DNA of 64,000 nt from Candidatus Thorarchaeota archaeon (GTDB lineage Archaea > Asgardarchaeota > Thorarchaeia > Thorarchaeales > Thorarchaeaceae), in contig JAEORO010000069.1 in NCBI GenBank assembly GCA_016840855.1, positions 62,001-126,000 on the forward strand, read 5' to 3'. Shown here in pieces: positions 55,957 to 64,000 of the stretch. The translations under genes were made by a program, and so were the position numbers. Below the pieces are notes generated by a model. That model had not been told where the DNA came from. It did no database searches and saw only the letters and a program-made list of their open reading frames with translations. Every line of letters begins with the position of its first letter. The first letter of the stretch is position 1.

Positions 55957-58596
55957 TCATAATTCTCTCCTCGGTTTCCTTCTGCTACAAACGATAGCCA
56001 AGATAATCAATCCCAGGACTGCGGTCAGAAGTATTGCTAACCGAAGGTAATCTGGTTCTTCAGGAGGAGGTACTGTGGATGTAGGACCACCAGTTGTTGG
56101 GCTGGTGGTAGAAGTAGTGGTAGGTCCTGTTGTTGTTGTCGTTGTTAAGTCTGTCACGGTGTAGCTATACGTTCCAGAAACCGACCAATTACCAAGAGTA
56201 TCATTTGCATAGAATCGATAGTAAACTATCGTACCATCTGGGAGTGCTGGAATTGTAGCTTCATAGTAAGATCCAAGCCATGTCATCGTGAGATTGAACC
56301 ACATAGTTCCATTGAAGTATGACAATATGACTGTATCAACACCTGAGGCGTCAGTGACTGTGACATTTACCAAGACGGATTCAGTCGATTTGGGCGTGAA
56401 AGGTGTTCGGTCATGGTTCCCTATCACGGGCCCAGAAACATCTGGACCAGGAACTAGGGAGATTAAAGCAGCCTCAACATCAAGCTTACCACCACCCCAG
56501 TCAGCATTAGGCACAGCTCCAGTATAAACATCACTTGTAGCAGTCGTTTCTAGAATAACTTGCATTTGATCGCCTACTGATGAATTTGCTTGAAGCAATA
56601 GAGCAGCAGCTCCTGCAACGTGGGGACCAGAAGCACTTGTTCCACTGAACAATCGATAACTGCCAAATTGTTTACCAAAAGGAAGAGTTCCATAGTCGTT
56701 GTACCATGAAACCCATGCAGATCCATATGCATAGTCAGAGATTATGTCATATCCTCCAGGAGCAGCTACATTTTGTTTGTTGACACCATCAATCCTTGGA
56801 CCACGGGATGAAAAGTCTGCGCGATCACCAATTATTCCTCCGCCAACTAGGTTTCGTGTTCTATAACTCGCGACACTAATCGTGCGATCAGCAGTTGAAG
56901 GCCAAGTTATTTGGTAGCTGTCAACGACATCGTTAATCCAAATACATCCACCACTCCATCCAGTTTGAATATCAGAAATGTAGGCATGAATTGTTGCAGA
57001 ATCAGGCGTCGATATATTGAGTCGATAGTATGGGACTAAAGCGGTATTTGGAAGACTTCCATACAACTTGATGGCAAGCATCCTTGTACCCCTCATAGAA
57101 ATTGATGTGAATGATTGTACATTAACACCAGGGATGATGTTTGGTTCCACAAACCAAGCCCATTCGCCAAGACCAGGATGGAGGTAGATGGTAGTCCCAT
57201 TTATCCACAGACTGAAATTACTTGTCAAGAAATCAGTGGGGTCAATTGTGAGGACTGTTATATAAACCTCATATATGTACTCAAAGAAGGTAATATTGTC
57301 TGGTTTTGGAACTGAGAAATCAATGAGATGGGGAGTATTAGGAACAGTGGTAGCCATAGCATGTTTATTTTTTCCCCCAAGATTACCACTGGGTGAAATT
57401 ACAGGAATGCCATCCGCTACTAGCTCGTCAATCATCTGTTCAACCTTAGAACTTCCATCAAGGTATTCCCATGTCCAAGAACCGACCTCAGTAAGAATGA
57501 CATCAGCACCAGTGTTATTCGCTATTGTAAGACCTTCTTCTATTGTCAACCAGGTATTTTGGTTACCTATGACACGAATCATCAGCAACTCAGCATCAGA
57601 CGCGACTCCAACATAGTCGCGATAATCAAGCTGTCCACCAAGAAGTATACCAGATACTGCGGTACCATGACCACCCCCGTATGGACTATCATCAGTGTGA
57701 GTACTAGTTGTAAGATTCGTGCCACGTTCCCACATCTGAATGCTAGGAGTGGAACTACCATCTTTTTCAAAGATGTACTTGGTCTTGGGTGTTTTTAGCA
57801 TCACTAGCTGTTCTCCAAGATCAAGGAGTCCGTTACTAGAAGTGTCATTCACAACAAAGAAGGGTTCTCCAGTGTCAGGATATGCATTTTGCGTTACATT
57901 GTCCATCCATACCCATTCTTTTCGCACGTTGAAAACCCCATTATTGTCCAAGTCAAGAAAATAGAGAGCTTCATCAGCCATGATAGTGCCATCAGAATCA
58001 ACATCAATACCATCAGTTCCATTATCTAACTGACCGTTTGAAATTTGGTCAAACCATGAATATTGACCGCCATCAGCGAACCATAGATCTGGATGCTTCC
58101 AATCAACTCCAGAATCAAGATCAGCAACGAGGATACCTTGTCCAGTGATATTTCTACTAAGATCATCCAACATTGCATTGACATTGTCCGCATTTATCTC
58201 CGGAATGGATAGGTCTCGAGGTGATTCTAGGAATTGTGCATGTGTCTGAGCAGCTATTTCAGCAACTGCACCCATGTCTATCAAAGCCTGTAGATTTTCA
58301 GACGAACCAGTCATTAGGTAATACGGACCAATGTGACTTTCACTTGCACTTCCCAAACTGAATTTCAGATTCAAAGATGTAATGATATTAAGAAAACTTG
58401 TTGAAAGATCCCGATTGAAACTTACTACAACTGGTATCCGCTCTCCATAGACTGAAGCTAATGCATCGAGATCTATTTTAATCGGCGCAATCTGGGTTGC
58501 CTTAATCTCCTCTTTCGGTAGTGAAAAGAATAGAACTGGAACACATGACAAAACAAGACATAGAAGCAAAAGCGTGCTTTTTACTTTCTTATCCAA
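55957..58596 (-). CDS. Membrane-anchored S8 subtilase (879 aa)
   Basis: GILVADLDSGVDWKHPDLW, GGGHGTAVSGILLGG, VISPSGNLGGKNKHA, FSGTSASGPHVAGAAALLLQ; Thr-rich linker TTTTTTGPTTTSTTSPTTGG then TM and RRKPRREL. Confidence 0.94.
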   Translation of the reverse strand: MDKKVKSTLLLLCLVLSCVPVLFFSLPKEEIKATQIAPIKIDLDALASVYGERIPVVVSFNRDLSTSFLNIITSLNLKFSLGSASESHIGPYYLMTGSSENLQALIDMGAVAEIAAQTHAQFLESPRDLSIPEINADNVNAMLDDLSRNITGQGILVADLDSGVDWKHPDLWFADGGQYSWFDQISNGQLDNGTDGIDVDSDGTIMADEALYFLDLDNNGVFNVRKEWVWMDNVTQNAYPDTGEPFFVVNDTSSNGLLDLGEQLVMLKTPKTKYIFEKDGSSTPSIQMWERGTNLTTSTHTDDSPYGGGHGTAVSGILLGGQLDYRDYVGVASDAELLMIRVIGNQNTWLTIEEGLTIANNTGADVILTEVGSWTWEYLDGSSKVEQMIDELVADGIPVISPSGNLGGKNKHAMATTVPNTPHLIDFSVPKPDNITFFEYIYEVYITVLTIDPTDFLTSNFSLWINGTTIYLHPGLGEWAWFVEPNIIPGVNVQSFTSISMRGTRMLAIKLYGSLPNTALVPYYRLNISTPDSATIHAYISDIQTGWSGGCIWINDVVDSYQITWPSTADRTISVASYRTRNLVGGGIIGDRADFSSRGPRIDGVNKQNVAAPGGYDIISDYAYGSAWVSWYNDYGTLPFGKQFGSYRLFSGTSASGPHVAGAAALLLQANSSVGDQMQVILETTATSDVYTGAVPNADWGGGKLDVEAALISLVPGPDVSGPVIGNHDRTPFTPKSTESVLVNVTVTDASGVDTVILSYFNGTMWFNLTMTWLGSYYEATIPALPDGTIVYYRFYANDTLGNWSVSGTYSYTVTDLTTTTTTGPTTTSTTSPTTGGPTSTVPPPEEPDYLRLAILLTAVLGLIILAIVCSRRKPRREL

Positions 58597-58716
58597 AAAC
58601 CTGTCCTCCTCGGATTTTCATTATCGATTGGAACGAGTCCGATATACCAATCTCCCTAATTAGATGCGTAATACTTGTTTTTGCCTATTAATCTTCGTAA
58701 ACGCAAAAGAGGTCAT

Positions 58717-60219
58717 TTAAAGAGGATTGATTTCATCTGAATTTGCTGTGGTTTCATCGCCTTCCTTTTCATAACTGGATTCACTAGTTGGAAGGACATT
58801 TGCATAGAAGCCGGGTTCTTCATCATCTCTGCTAATCTTTTGTCCTTCGTATAATGATGTTCCACCACTCACCAGATATGACACACATATGCAAATTACG
58901 AGTGGAATGACAAGATCAAAGGAGAGACTCATTTCAAGCATCATGATTGTTGTTGCTACAGGAGTATTAGTCGTTGCAGCAAGGACCGCGCCCATTCCTA
59001 GCACCATGAACGCAGGGACATTTGCAGGGAAGAAGATTTCACCAAATAAAGAACCTAACATAGCGCCAACAAATAGAGATGAGGCTAGAACACCTCCAGA
59101 AACCCTACCCGCAACAACAAAGGATGAAGCAAAGAGCTTTCCAAACAGGAGGATTACAATAACATGAGCTGGTTCTGGGTGCGAAGCAAGCGCATTGATT
59201 ACTTCGTATCCCATTCCAGCAATAGTTAAGGAGGGATTGACAAAGAGAGACGTAATGAAAATGACGCCACATGCAAGAAGTGATCCAAGAATTGGATCAA
59301 CCCAATCAGGAAGCTTCAATGTGAAAAAGTTCCGAGTCGCCATCAGACTCACTGCGAAAAGAATTGAGATTGCACCAGCAATAACACCGAAGAGCACCAG
59401 TAAAGGAACTGTCATCAGTGAGAAACTAAATGCAGCACTAAATGTGAATAATGGTCCTGCTCCATTACCAGTAAGAAACGGATAGAGTCCAATGAACACA
59501 ACAAAAGAACTTAGTGCTGCGATTACAGTGGGCACAAAATAACCAAGTCGTGCGTCTCGTCTATATGGAGCTTCAGTTGCAAACAAAGCTCCTCCAAGTG
59601 GTGCCATGTATATACCGGCGGTTGCTGCAGCAGACCCCATCATCAGAAAAACCCTGAGATGTGCGTCTTCACGATATCCAAGTCTTCGACCAATTGCATT
59701 CCCTACTCCTGCACCAATTAATACAGCGGGGCCCTCACGACCTACAGGATTACCGGACCCAATGGAAACTGATGTTGCTATTAGCTTTGTTATGGTTGTA
59801 CCTTTTCTGAGTGATCCTGGTTTGTGTGTTAGCTCAATTGCCTTTGATATTCCACTACCTTGAATCTCGTTCCTGCCAAAATATATGAGTACGCCAGAAA
59901 ATGTTCCACCGATGAGGGGAGCCAAGAAAATTGGTAGAATTGAGAAAGCTAGTGTTGCTGAGTCAATGAGAACTTGAAGTAGCACCATGAATAAACCGCA
60001 TGCGACACCTACAAGAATAGATGCAGGAACATACATCTGATAGAATTTAGAGAAGTGAGCAAAGTGAAATAAATCACGTAGAGGAAGTACATTCTCTACA
60101 AAGTCATCACTTTCTTCTCCGGTCAAATTAACCAATCCTATAGTTATTGCATACTTGTTTAGGAAATCTAGTATTGCGCTGTCTTCGTCAAACTTATCAC
60201 TTTCTGAGATTGATATCAC
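58717..60219 (-). CDS. ClC family chloride channel/antiporter
   Basis: SIGSGNPVGREGPAVLIGAGVGN (GREGP), GGALFATEAPYRRD, VSGGVLASSLFVGAMLGSLFGE, ATTNTPVATTIMMLEMS. Confidence 0.95.
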   Translation of the reverse strand: MISISESDKFDEDSAILDFLNKYAITIGLVNLTGEESDDFVENVLPLRDLFHFAHFSKFYQMYVPASILVGVACGLFMVLLQVLIDSATLAFSILPIFLAPLIGGTFSGVLIYFGRNEIQGSGISKAIELTHKPGSLRKGTTITKLIATSVSIGSGNPVGREGPAVLIGAGVGNAIGRRLGYREDAHLRVFLMMGSAAATAGIYMAPLGGALFATEAPYRRDARLGYFVPTVIAALSSFVVFIGLYPFLTGNGAGPLFTFSAAFSFSLMTVPLLVLFGVIAGAISILFAVSLMATRNFFTLKLPDWVDPILGSLLACGVIFITSLFVNPSLTIAGMGYEVINALASHPEPAHVIVILLFGKLFASSFVVAGRVSGGVLASSLFVGAMLGSLFGEIFFPANVPAFMVLGMGAVLAATTNTPVATTIMMLEMSLSFDLVIPLVICICVSYLVSGGTSLYEGQKISRDDEEPGFYANVLPTSESSYEKEGDETTANSDEINPL

Positions 60220-60234
60220 ACTGGCGACACTTCA

Positions 60235-60726
60235 TTGACATCACCCAGAGACACCAAGTCCAATGGAAAAAAAAGCAACAAACCGGACTTGACACTCGAG
60301 GAAGTTCAAGATAGGCTAGATGAAATCTCCAAAAGACTAGCAAGACTGGAAGAACTGATTGAAAGGGTAGGACCGGGTATCGACGAGGTGCGCAGCTCAG
60401 CTAAAATCATCCGGGAAGGGTTTGAATTCTATGATGGAATGGTTCGACTGATGAGTAAATTTACAAAAGCTGAACGCCTTGAGTCAAGATATGGAGATTT
60501 GAAGAAGGACGATATAAGCTGGAGAATAATTCAAATTCTGGACAACTCTCGTCCTCTTAATATCAGTCAAATTACAACATCAGTGAGAGCTGAAAGGGGG
60601 ACGGCTTCAAGAAGGATTGTAAGAGAACGAGTTAATGATCTTGTTAAGCGTGGAATTCTTCAAATAATCGAGGATGAAGACGACCGAGCAAGGTATTTCA
60701 CACTGATGAGGGATCAACTAGACTGA
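60235..60726 (+). CDS. Coiled-coil plus winged-HTH protein
   Basis: LEEVQDRLDEISKRLARLEELIERV coiled coil then WRIIQILDNSRPLNISQITTSVRAERGTASRRIVRERVNDLVKRGILQII; TTG start. Confidence 0.7.
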   Translation: MTSPRDTKSNGKKSNKPDLTLEEVQDRLDEISKRLARLEELIERVGPGIDEVRSSAKIIREGFEFYDGMVRLMSKFTKAERLESRYGDLKKDDISWRIIQILDNSRPLNISQITTSVRAERGTASRRIVRERVNDLVKRGILQIIEDEDDRARYFTLMRDQLD

Positions 60727-60778
60727 GGTGGTACCTCGGAACATGCACATATGACTCCGTCTTAGTCGCAATCTATAT

Positions 60779-62050
60779 TCACAAAGCTGCACCATTGTCT
60801 TGTTTTAGCAACGATTTGATGAATAAATCAAGTCGCCAATAGTAGAATTCATGTTCGCGATATTGAAACTTAAGTAGAGTCCAGATTAGTAAGATTTGTG
60901 AAACCAAAGCAACTGTGTAGACAACTGCAGCGATGTACCAATCGATTGTCAGAACTTGCATTGCCCTGAAGACCCATACTGATTGATAGAGTAGAGAGAA
61001 TGATATGAGATAGGCTACGAAGAGGATAGTTACTCCATTCTTGTTTTCCAGTCCATCATAGAATCGCATGAAAATGATAATGACAAAGACAAGGAAGAAG
61101 GGCACATAGAACGAGAATGATTTCTTGCTAATCAACATATAAACAAGTGAAAATAGAACAATTGTTGCCTCCGGACTGAGATAATGTAGTCTATTAGACG
61201 TCATGAAAAGAAGTGCAAGAGTGAAGAGGCATACAAGCACTATGATATGAGGTAGATACCAAGGAATACTTAGTCCAATCGCGTCAAATATCACCCACGG
61301 GTTTGCCCCTACTGGATAATATCCAGCTTCAGCCGTAAATGGCATCAGAACATCAGCGCCTAATGCTATAAATGGCAGATATCCAATAAGTATCAGACCC
61401 AGCGTGAGAAAACCATTACGAATGGGTTTCTTCATCAGCAGAAATAGGGGTATGAAGAAGACTAGTATCAGGAACTTTGTGACCAAGAAACCAAGCCCCA
61501 TGAAAATAGCAGCTTTCCATTCTTGGTTTCGATGAATCAGTAGCATTGAGAGAATAATGAAGAAGGCGGAGATCACTTCATCCTGATTCCAAAAAGTGAT
61601 GAAAACCCATGTGAGTGGAACGTAGGAATAAATCCAATAGTACATGTGTTTGTACTTTATATTCCATGTTTCAGAAACGTAAATGCCACCAATAATCAAT
61701 GTTAGGAAATCAAAGACGACGAATAGCGATAGTACAGATACAGGTTGATTGTAAACCAAGTATGGTAGTGAAATCAAATATGGGAAATATGGAGAATAAT
61801 GGCTTTCGAAATCAAGATACGGCATGTTTCCCTGTATGACTTGATTTGCTTGATACCCAAAAATGTTATTCAAGTCGCCAGTTCCATGATGTCCAGCAAC
61901 ACCGAACCAATAAACTATAGAGAGTACTCTTGTCACGATAAAGCCAATCGCTAGTATGAGATAATACCTCTTCTTGTCAATCTTCTCAAAATCAATCGAA
62001 ACTAGTCCTATGAAAAGAATGAGTATTGTTCCAAAAACCATAAGGAGCAT
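60779..62050 (-). CDS. GT-C fold membrane glycosyltransferase (GT87/DUF2029-like)
   Basis: Polytopic; NQVIQGNMPYLDFESHYSPYFPYLISLP resembles the GxxPYxDFxxxYPP motif of GT87-type enzymes. Confidence 0.6.
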   Translation of the reverse strand: MLLMVFGTILILFIGLVSIDFEKIDKKRYYLILAIGFIVTRVLSIVYWFGVAGHHGTGDLNNIFGYQANQVIQGNMPYLDFESHYSPYFPYLISLPYLVYNQPVSVLSLFVVFDFLTLIIGGIYVSETWNIKYKHMYYWIYSYVPLTWVFITFWNQDEVISAFFIILSMLLIHRNQEWKAAIFMGLGFLVTKFLILVFFIPLFLLMKKPIRNGFLTLGLILIGYLPFIALGADVLMPFTAEAGYYPVGANPWVIFDAIGLSIPWYLPHIIVLVCLFTLALLFMTSNRLHYLSPEATIVLFSLVYMLISKKSFSFYVPFFLVFVIIIFMRFYDGLENKNGVTILFVAYLISFSLLYQSVWVFRAMQVLTIDWYIAAVVYTVALVSQILLIWTLLKFQYREHEFYYWRLDLFIKSLLKQDNGAAL

Positions 62051-62358
62051 TGAATTACTGAATATTGTCGTTGTTTTTCACTCCACATTGAGGTCTATCT
62101 ATTAGATGCAGAACTTCATAGAATCGCTTTTGAGCAAAGTCATGTTTCTTCAACGGGGACGAATTCCTTGTATAAGTTCTTTCCCATAGAAACTTTTGAA
62201 ACCACATAATGAGGTATTAGATGAACACAAATCCTTTCTCAAACAACCTCTAGAGAGAGAATTATTTCCTAAGTTACTAAGTCAGATACTGATACCATTA
62301 ATCTTCGTTTCACTTGTTTGCTCCTACATGTACTTTACATGGTGGTAACTCTGCAAAG

Positions 62359-62396
62359 TGGTCACTTATTTCCACTTTATATATAGTCAGTGACCA
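62359..62396 (+). promoter_or_regulatory. TATA box framed by 8-bp inverted repeat
   Basis: TGGTCACT-ttattTCCACTTTATATATAGTC-AGTGACCA, upstream of the 62423 ATG. Confidence 0.55.
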
Positions 62397-62422
62397 GTCA
62401 ATAATATACATAGTGAAAGAAA

Positions 62423-62851
62423 ATGAGTAACGATTACGACGAAGATCCAAAGTCAAAATCCAAAACAAAACCAAGACCAGGTGATGAAAGAAGACATCAA
62501 AAGAGTGATGCTCAGGAGCTTAAAGAAGTCGCAGAGGCGCTTCCTGAACTCTTTCAAGCTCTCAACGATGCTATTCCCAAGTTGATTTCTGGTTTAATTG
62601 GCAGTGTCTACAGTCCCGATGCTGCTGGTAATATGGCAACAGGTATTGGTAAGTTCTATAGTAATTTAATAGCTGAGGGAATCCCAGAGGATGTAGCTCT
62701 TGACATGACCAAAAAGTTTGTTGGAGCTTTAGACTTCACTAAGTTGATGAGTATGATGGGCGATGAGACGACGGTTGAAATCAAAGGTAAGAGAATGAAA
62801 AAACGCGATTTTGATGAATACGATGACGAGGATGAAGAGGAGTCTGAATAG
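62423..62851 (+). CDS. Small acidic-tailed protein A (142 aa), paired with the next ORF
   Basis: FYSNLIAEGIPEDVALDMTKKFVGALDFTKLMSM, acidic tail DEYDDEDEEESE. Confidence 0.7.
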   Translation: MSNDYDEDPKSKSKTKPRPGDERRHQKSDAQELKEVAEALPELFQALNDAIPKLISGLIGSVYSPDAAGNMATGIGKFYSNLIAEGIPEDVALDMTKKFVGALDFTKLMSMMGDETTVEIKGKRMKKRDFDEYDDEDEEESE

Positions 62852-62853
62852 TA

Positions 62854-63147
62854 ATGGGAACAGTGAGATCCATTGCTTCCATGACTGGAACAGCTATTGG
62901 CGGTGGGTCAAAACTCCTATTCAAAACATGGTGGTCACTTCGTAAAGGAAAAGTTGAAGTCAAAAAGGGAGCTAAGGTTTTTTATAAGACACTTAGACAA
63001 AACGGTATTCCGCAAGAAGAAGCAAGGCAAATCACCATAGCATTCGCAAAACCAGCATGGGAAATCCTCAGTATTAGAGGAATATTCAGAGTGGTCAGAG
63101 AGTTCGATGAAGATAATGAGATACCTGTGATGCCTTTCGGTTTCTGA
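62854..63147 (+). CDS. Small protein B (97 aa), shares a motif with protein A
   Basis: FYKTLRQNGIPQEEARQITIAFAKPAWEILSIRG; starts 3 nt after protein A. Confidence 0.7.
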   Translation: MGTVRSIASMTGTAIGGGSKLLFKTWWSLRKGKVEVKKGAKVFYKTLRQNGIPQEEARQITIAFAKPAWEILSIRGIFRVVREFDEDNEIPVMPFGF

Positions 63148-63193
63148 TTTAATTATTGGCTTTGTGAAATATATTCGTATATCAATGATTAGA

Positions 63194-63667
63194 CTATTTC
63201 ACAACAAGAACAGGACCAAGGGCACCATTCACCACTCGTTCGGTGATACTGCCTATACCGGATCTCGATAATCCATCTAAGCCCTCAGAACCAATTACTA
63301 TTAGGTCGACACCTAGATTTTGAGCCTGAGCGATGATTCTCTCACTAGGAGACCCCTTATCAAGAATTAGCTCAACTTCAATGTTGTATTCTTTGGACGC
63401 AAGTTTGGTGCCATCAAGCATTTTTTGCCCTTTTATTTCATATTTTCTTATAGCTTCATCGAAAGCTGTGTTTGACATTAACGAGAATTGTTGTACGACA
63501 GATGTAGGGACAACATGAATGATGTAGAGCTTTGACTTTGTCATTTCAGCTACCTCGAAAGCAACTGTAGCCGCTCGAGCTGAACCTTGACTACCATCAA
63601 TAGCTAGCATGACTTTGTTAGCACTACAAAAAATATGTCCTGGTGCACAATATAGAACGTCGGCCAT
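63194..63667 (-). CDS. Universal stress protein (UspA family)
   Basis: VMLAIDGSQGSARAATVAFEVAEMTKSKLYIIHVV, LGVDLIVIGSEGLDGLSRSGIGSITERVVNGALGPVLVVK. Confidence 0.95.
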   Translation of the reverse strand: MADVLYCAPGHIFCSANKVMLAIDGSQGSARAATVAFEVAEMTKSKLYIIHVVPTSVVQQFSLMSNTAFDEAIRKYEIKGQKMLDGTKLASKEYNIEVELILDKGSPSERIIAQAQNLGVDLIVIGSEGLDGLSRSGIGSITERVVNGALGPVLVVK

Positions 63668-63788
63668 AGAGAATCTCAGTGCATGTTCATTATAATTAAC
63701 TTGTGTTTTGGTCCTTCAGTGCATAGGTTTAATTTCATCCTATGATTCATACACTATACAATGTTAATTCCATGGAGGAGAGTCGACA

Positions 63789-64000
63789 TTGACAGTTGCA
63801 GATATTTATGAATACCATGAAAAAAAGAAGTTTCCAAGCCATAAGGGAGCAATCGCAGGGCTCCTTATTGTCTTTGGAGGTTTCATAGCATTAGGAGTCT
63901 ATGCTCTATATATGATCTTAGATAGTCTGACCGGAATCATCACTAGTTTCTTGCCACTTTTGGCTGGTAACATGTGGTTGATAGGTGCAGCACTCCTAGG
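63789..64000 (+). CDS. Membrane protein, N-terminal part (truncated by window edge)
   Basis: TTG start preceded by GGAGGAG; MTVADIYEYHEKKKFPSHKGAIAGLLIVFGGFIALGVYALYMILD... open to the end. Confidence 0.55.
   Translation, partial: MTVADIYEYHEKKKFPSHKGAIAGLLIVFGGFIALGVYALYMILDSLTGIITSFLPLLAGNMWLIGAALL

Noticed and set aside
56060-56150. GTTGTTGTTGTCGTTGTT repeat as a DNA satellite
   Set aside because: Explained by the Thr-rich linker codons of the subtilase.
1-64000. CRISPR arrays, IS elements, prophage genes, toxin-antitoxin pairs
   Set aside because: No regularly spaced repeats, transposase, integrase or phage structural motifs seen.

Overview
A 64-kb chromosomal window from an archaeon. 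The evidence is Topo VI A/B, RadA, F420 ligase CofE, TFS-like zinc ribbon, TATA-type promoters, frequent TTG/GTG starts and a Roadblock/LC7 protein. I infer an Asgard lineage, possibly Thorarchaeota-like, but this rests on recall and not on a search. The window is gene dense and has no CRISPR array, rRNA, recognisable tRNA, prophage or IS element. Main content: radA, Roadblock protein, top6A/top6B, cofE, MFS transporters, 3-hydroxyacyl-CoA dehydrogenase, Ca2+-type P-ATPase, PadR/HAAS module, grpE-dnaK-dnaJ, SIR2, CitG-like protein, twin HTH regulators, glyoxylate reductase, four large membrane-anchored S8 subtilases, FAD oxidoreductase, GTPBP1-like GTPase, Ogt, DUF1015-serC, ClC channel, GT-C glycosyltransferase and universal stress protein. 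The most interesting signals are: (1) a subtilase whose post-catalytic region resembles eukaryotic site-1 protease (MBTPS1); (2) a Topo VI A/Spo11-like subunit with two N-terminal RadA/Rad51-type helix-hairpin-helix domains; (3) four different anchored subtilases within about 26 kb; (4) a 1.2-kb structured non-coding region at 12.85-14.05 kb; (5) a two-gene operon of small proteins sharing a FY..L...GIP...A...T..F motif, with a TATA box framed by a GGTCAC/GTGACC inverted repeat; (6) tandem HTH paralogs; (7) widespread stop-codon overlap between convergent genes.
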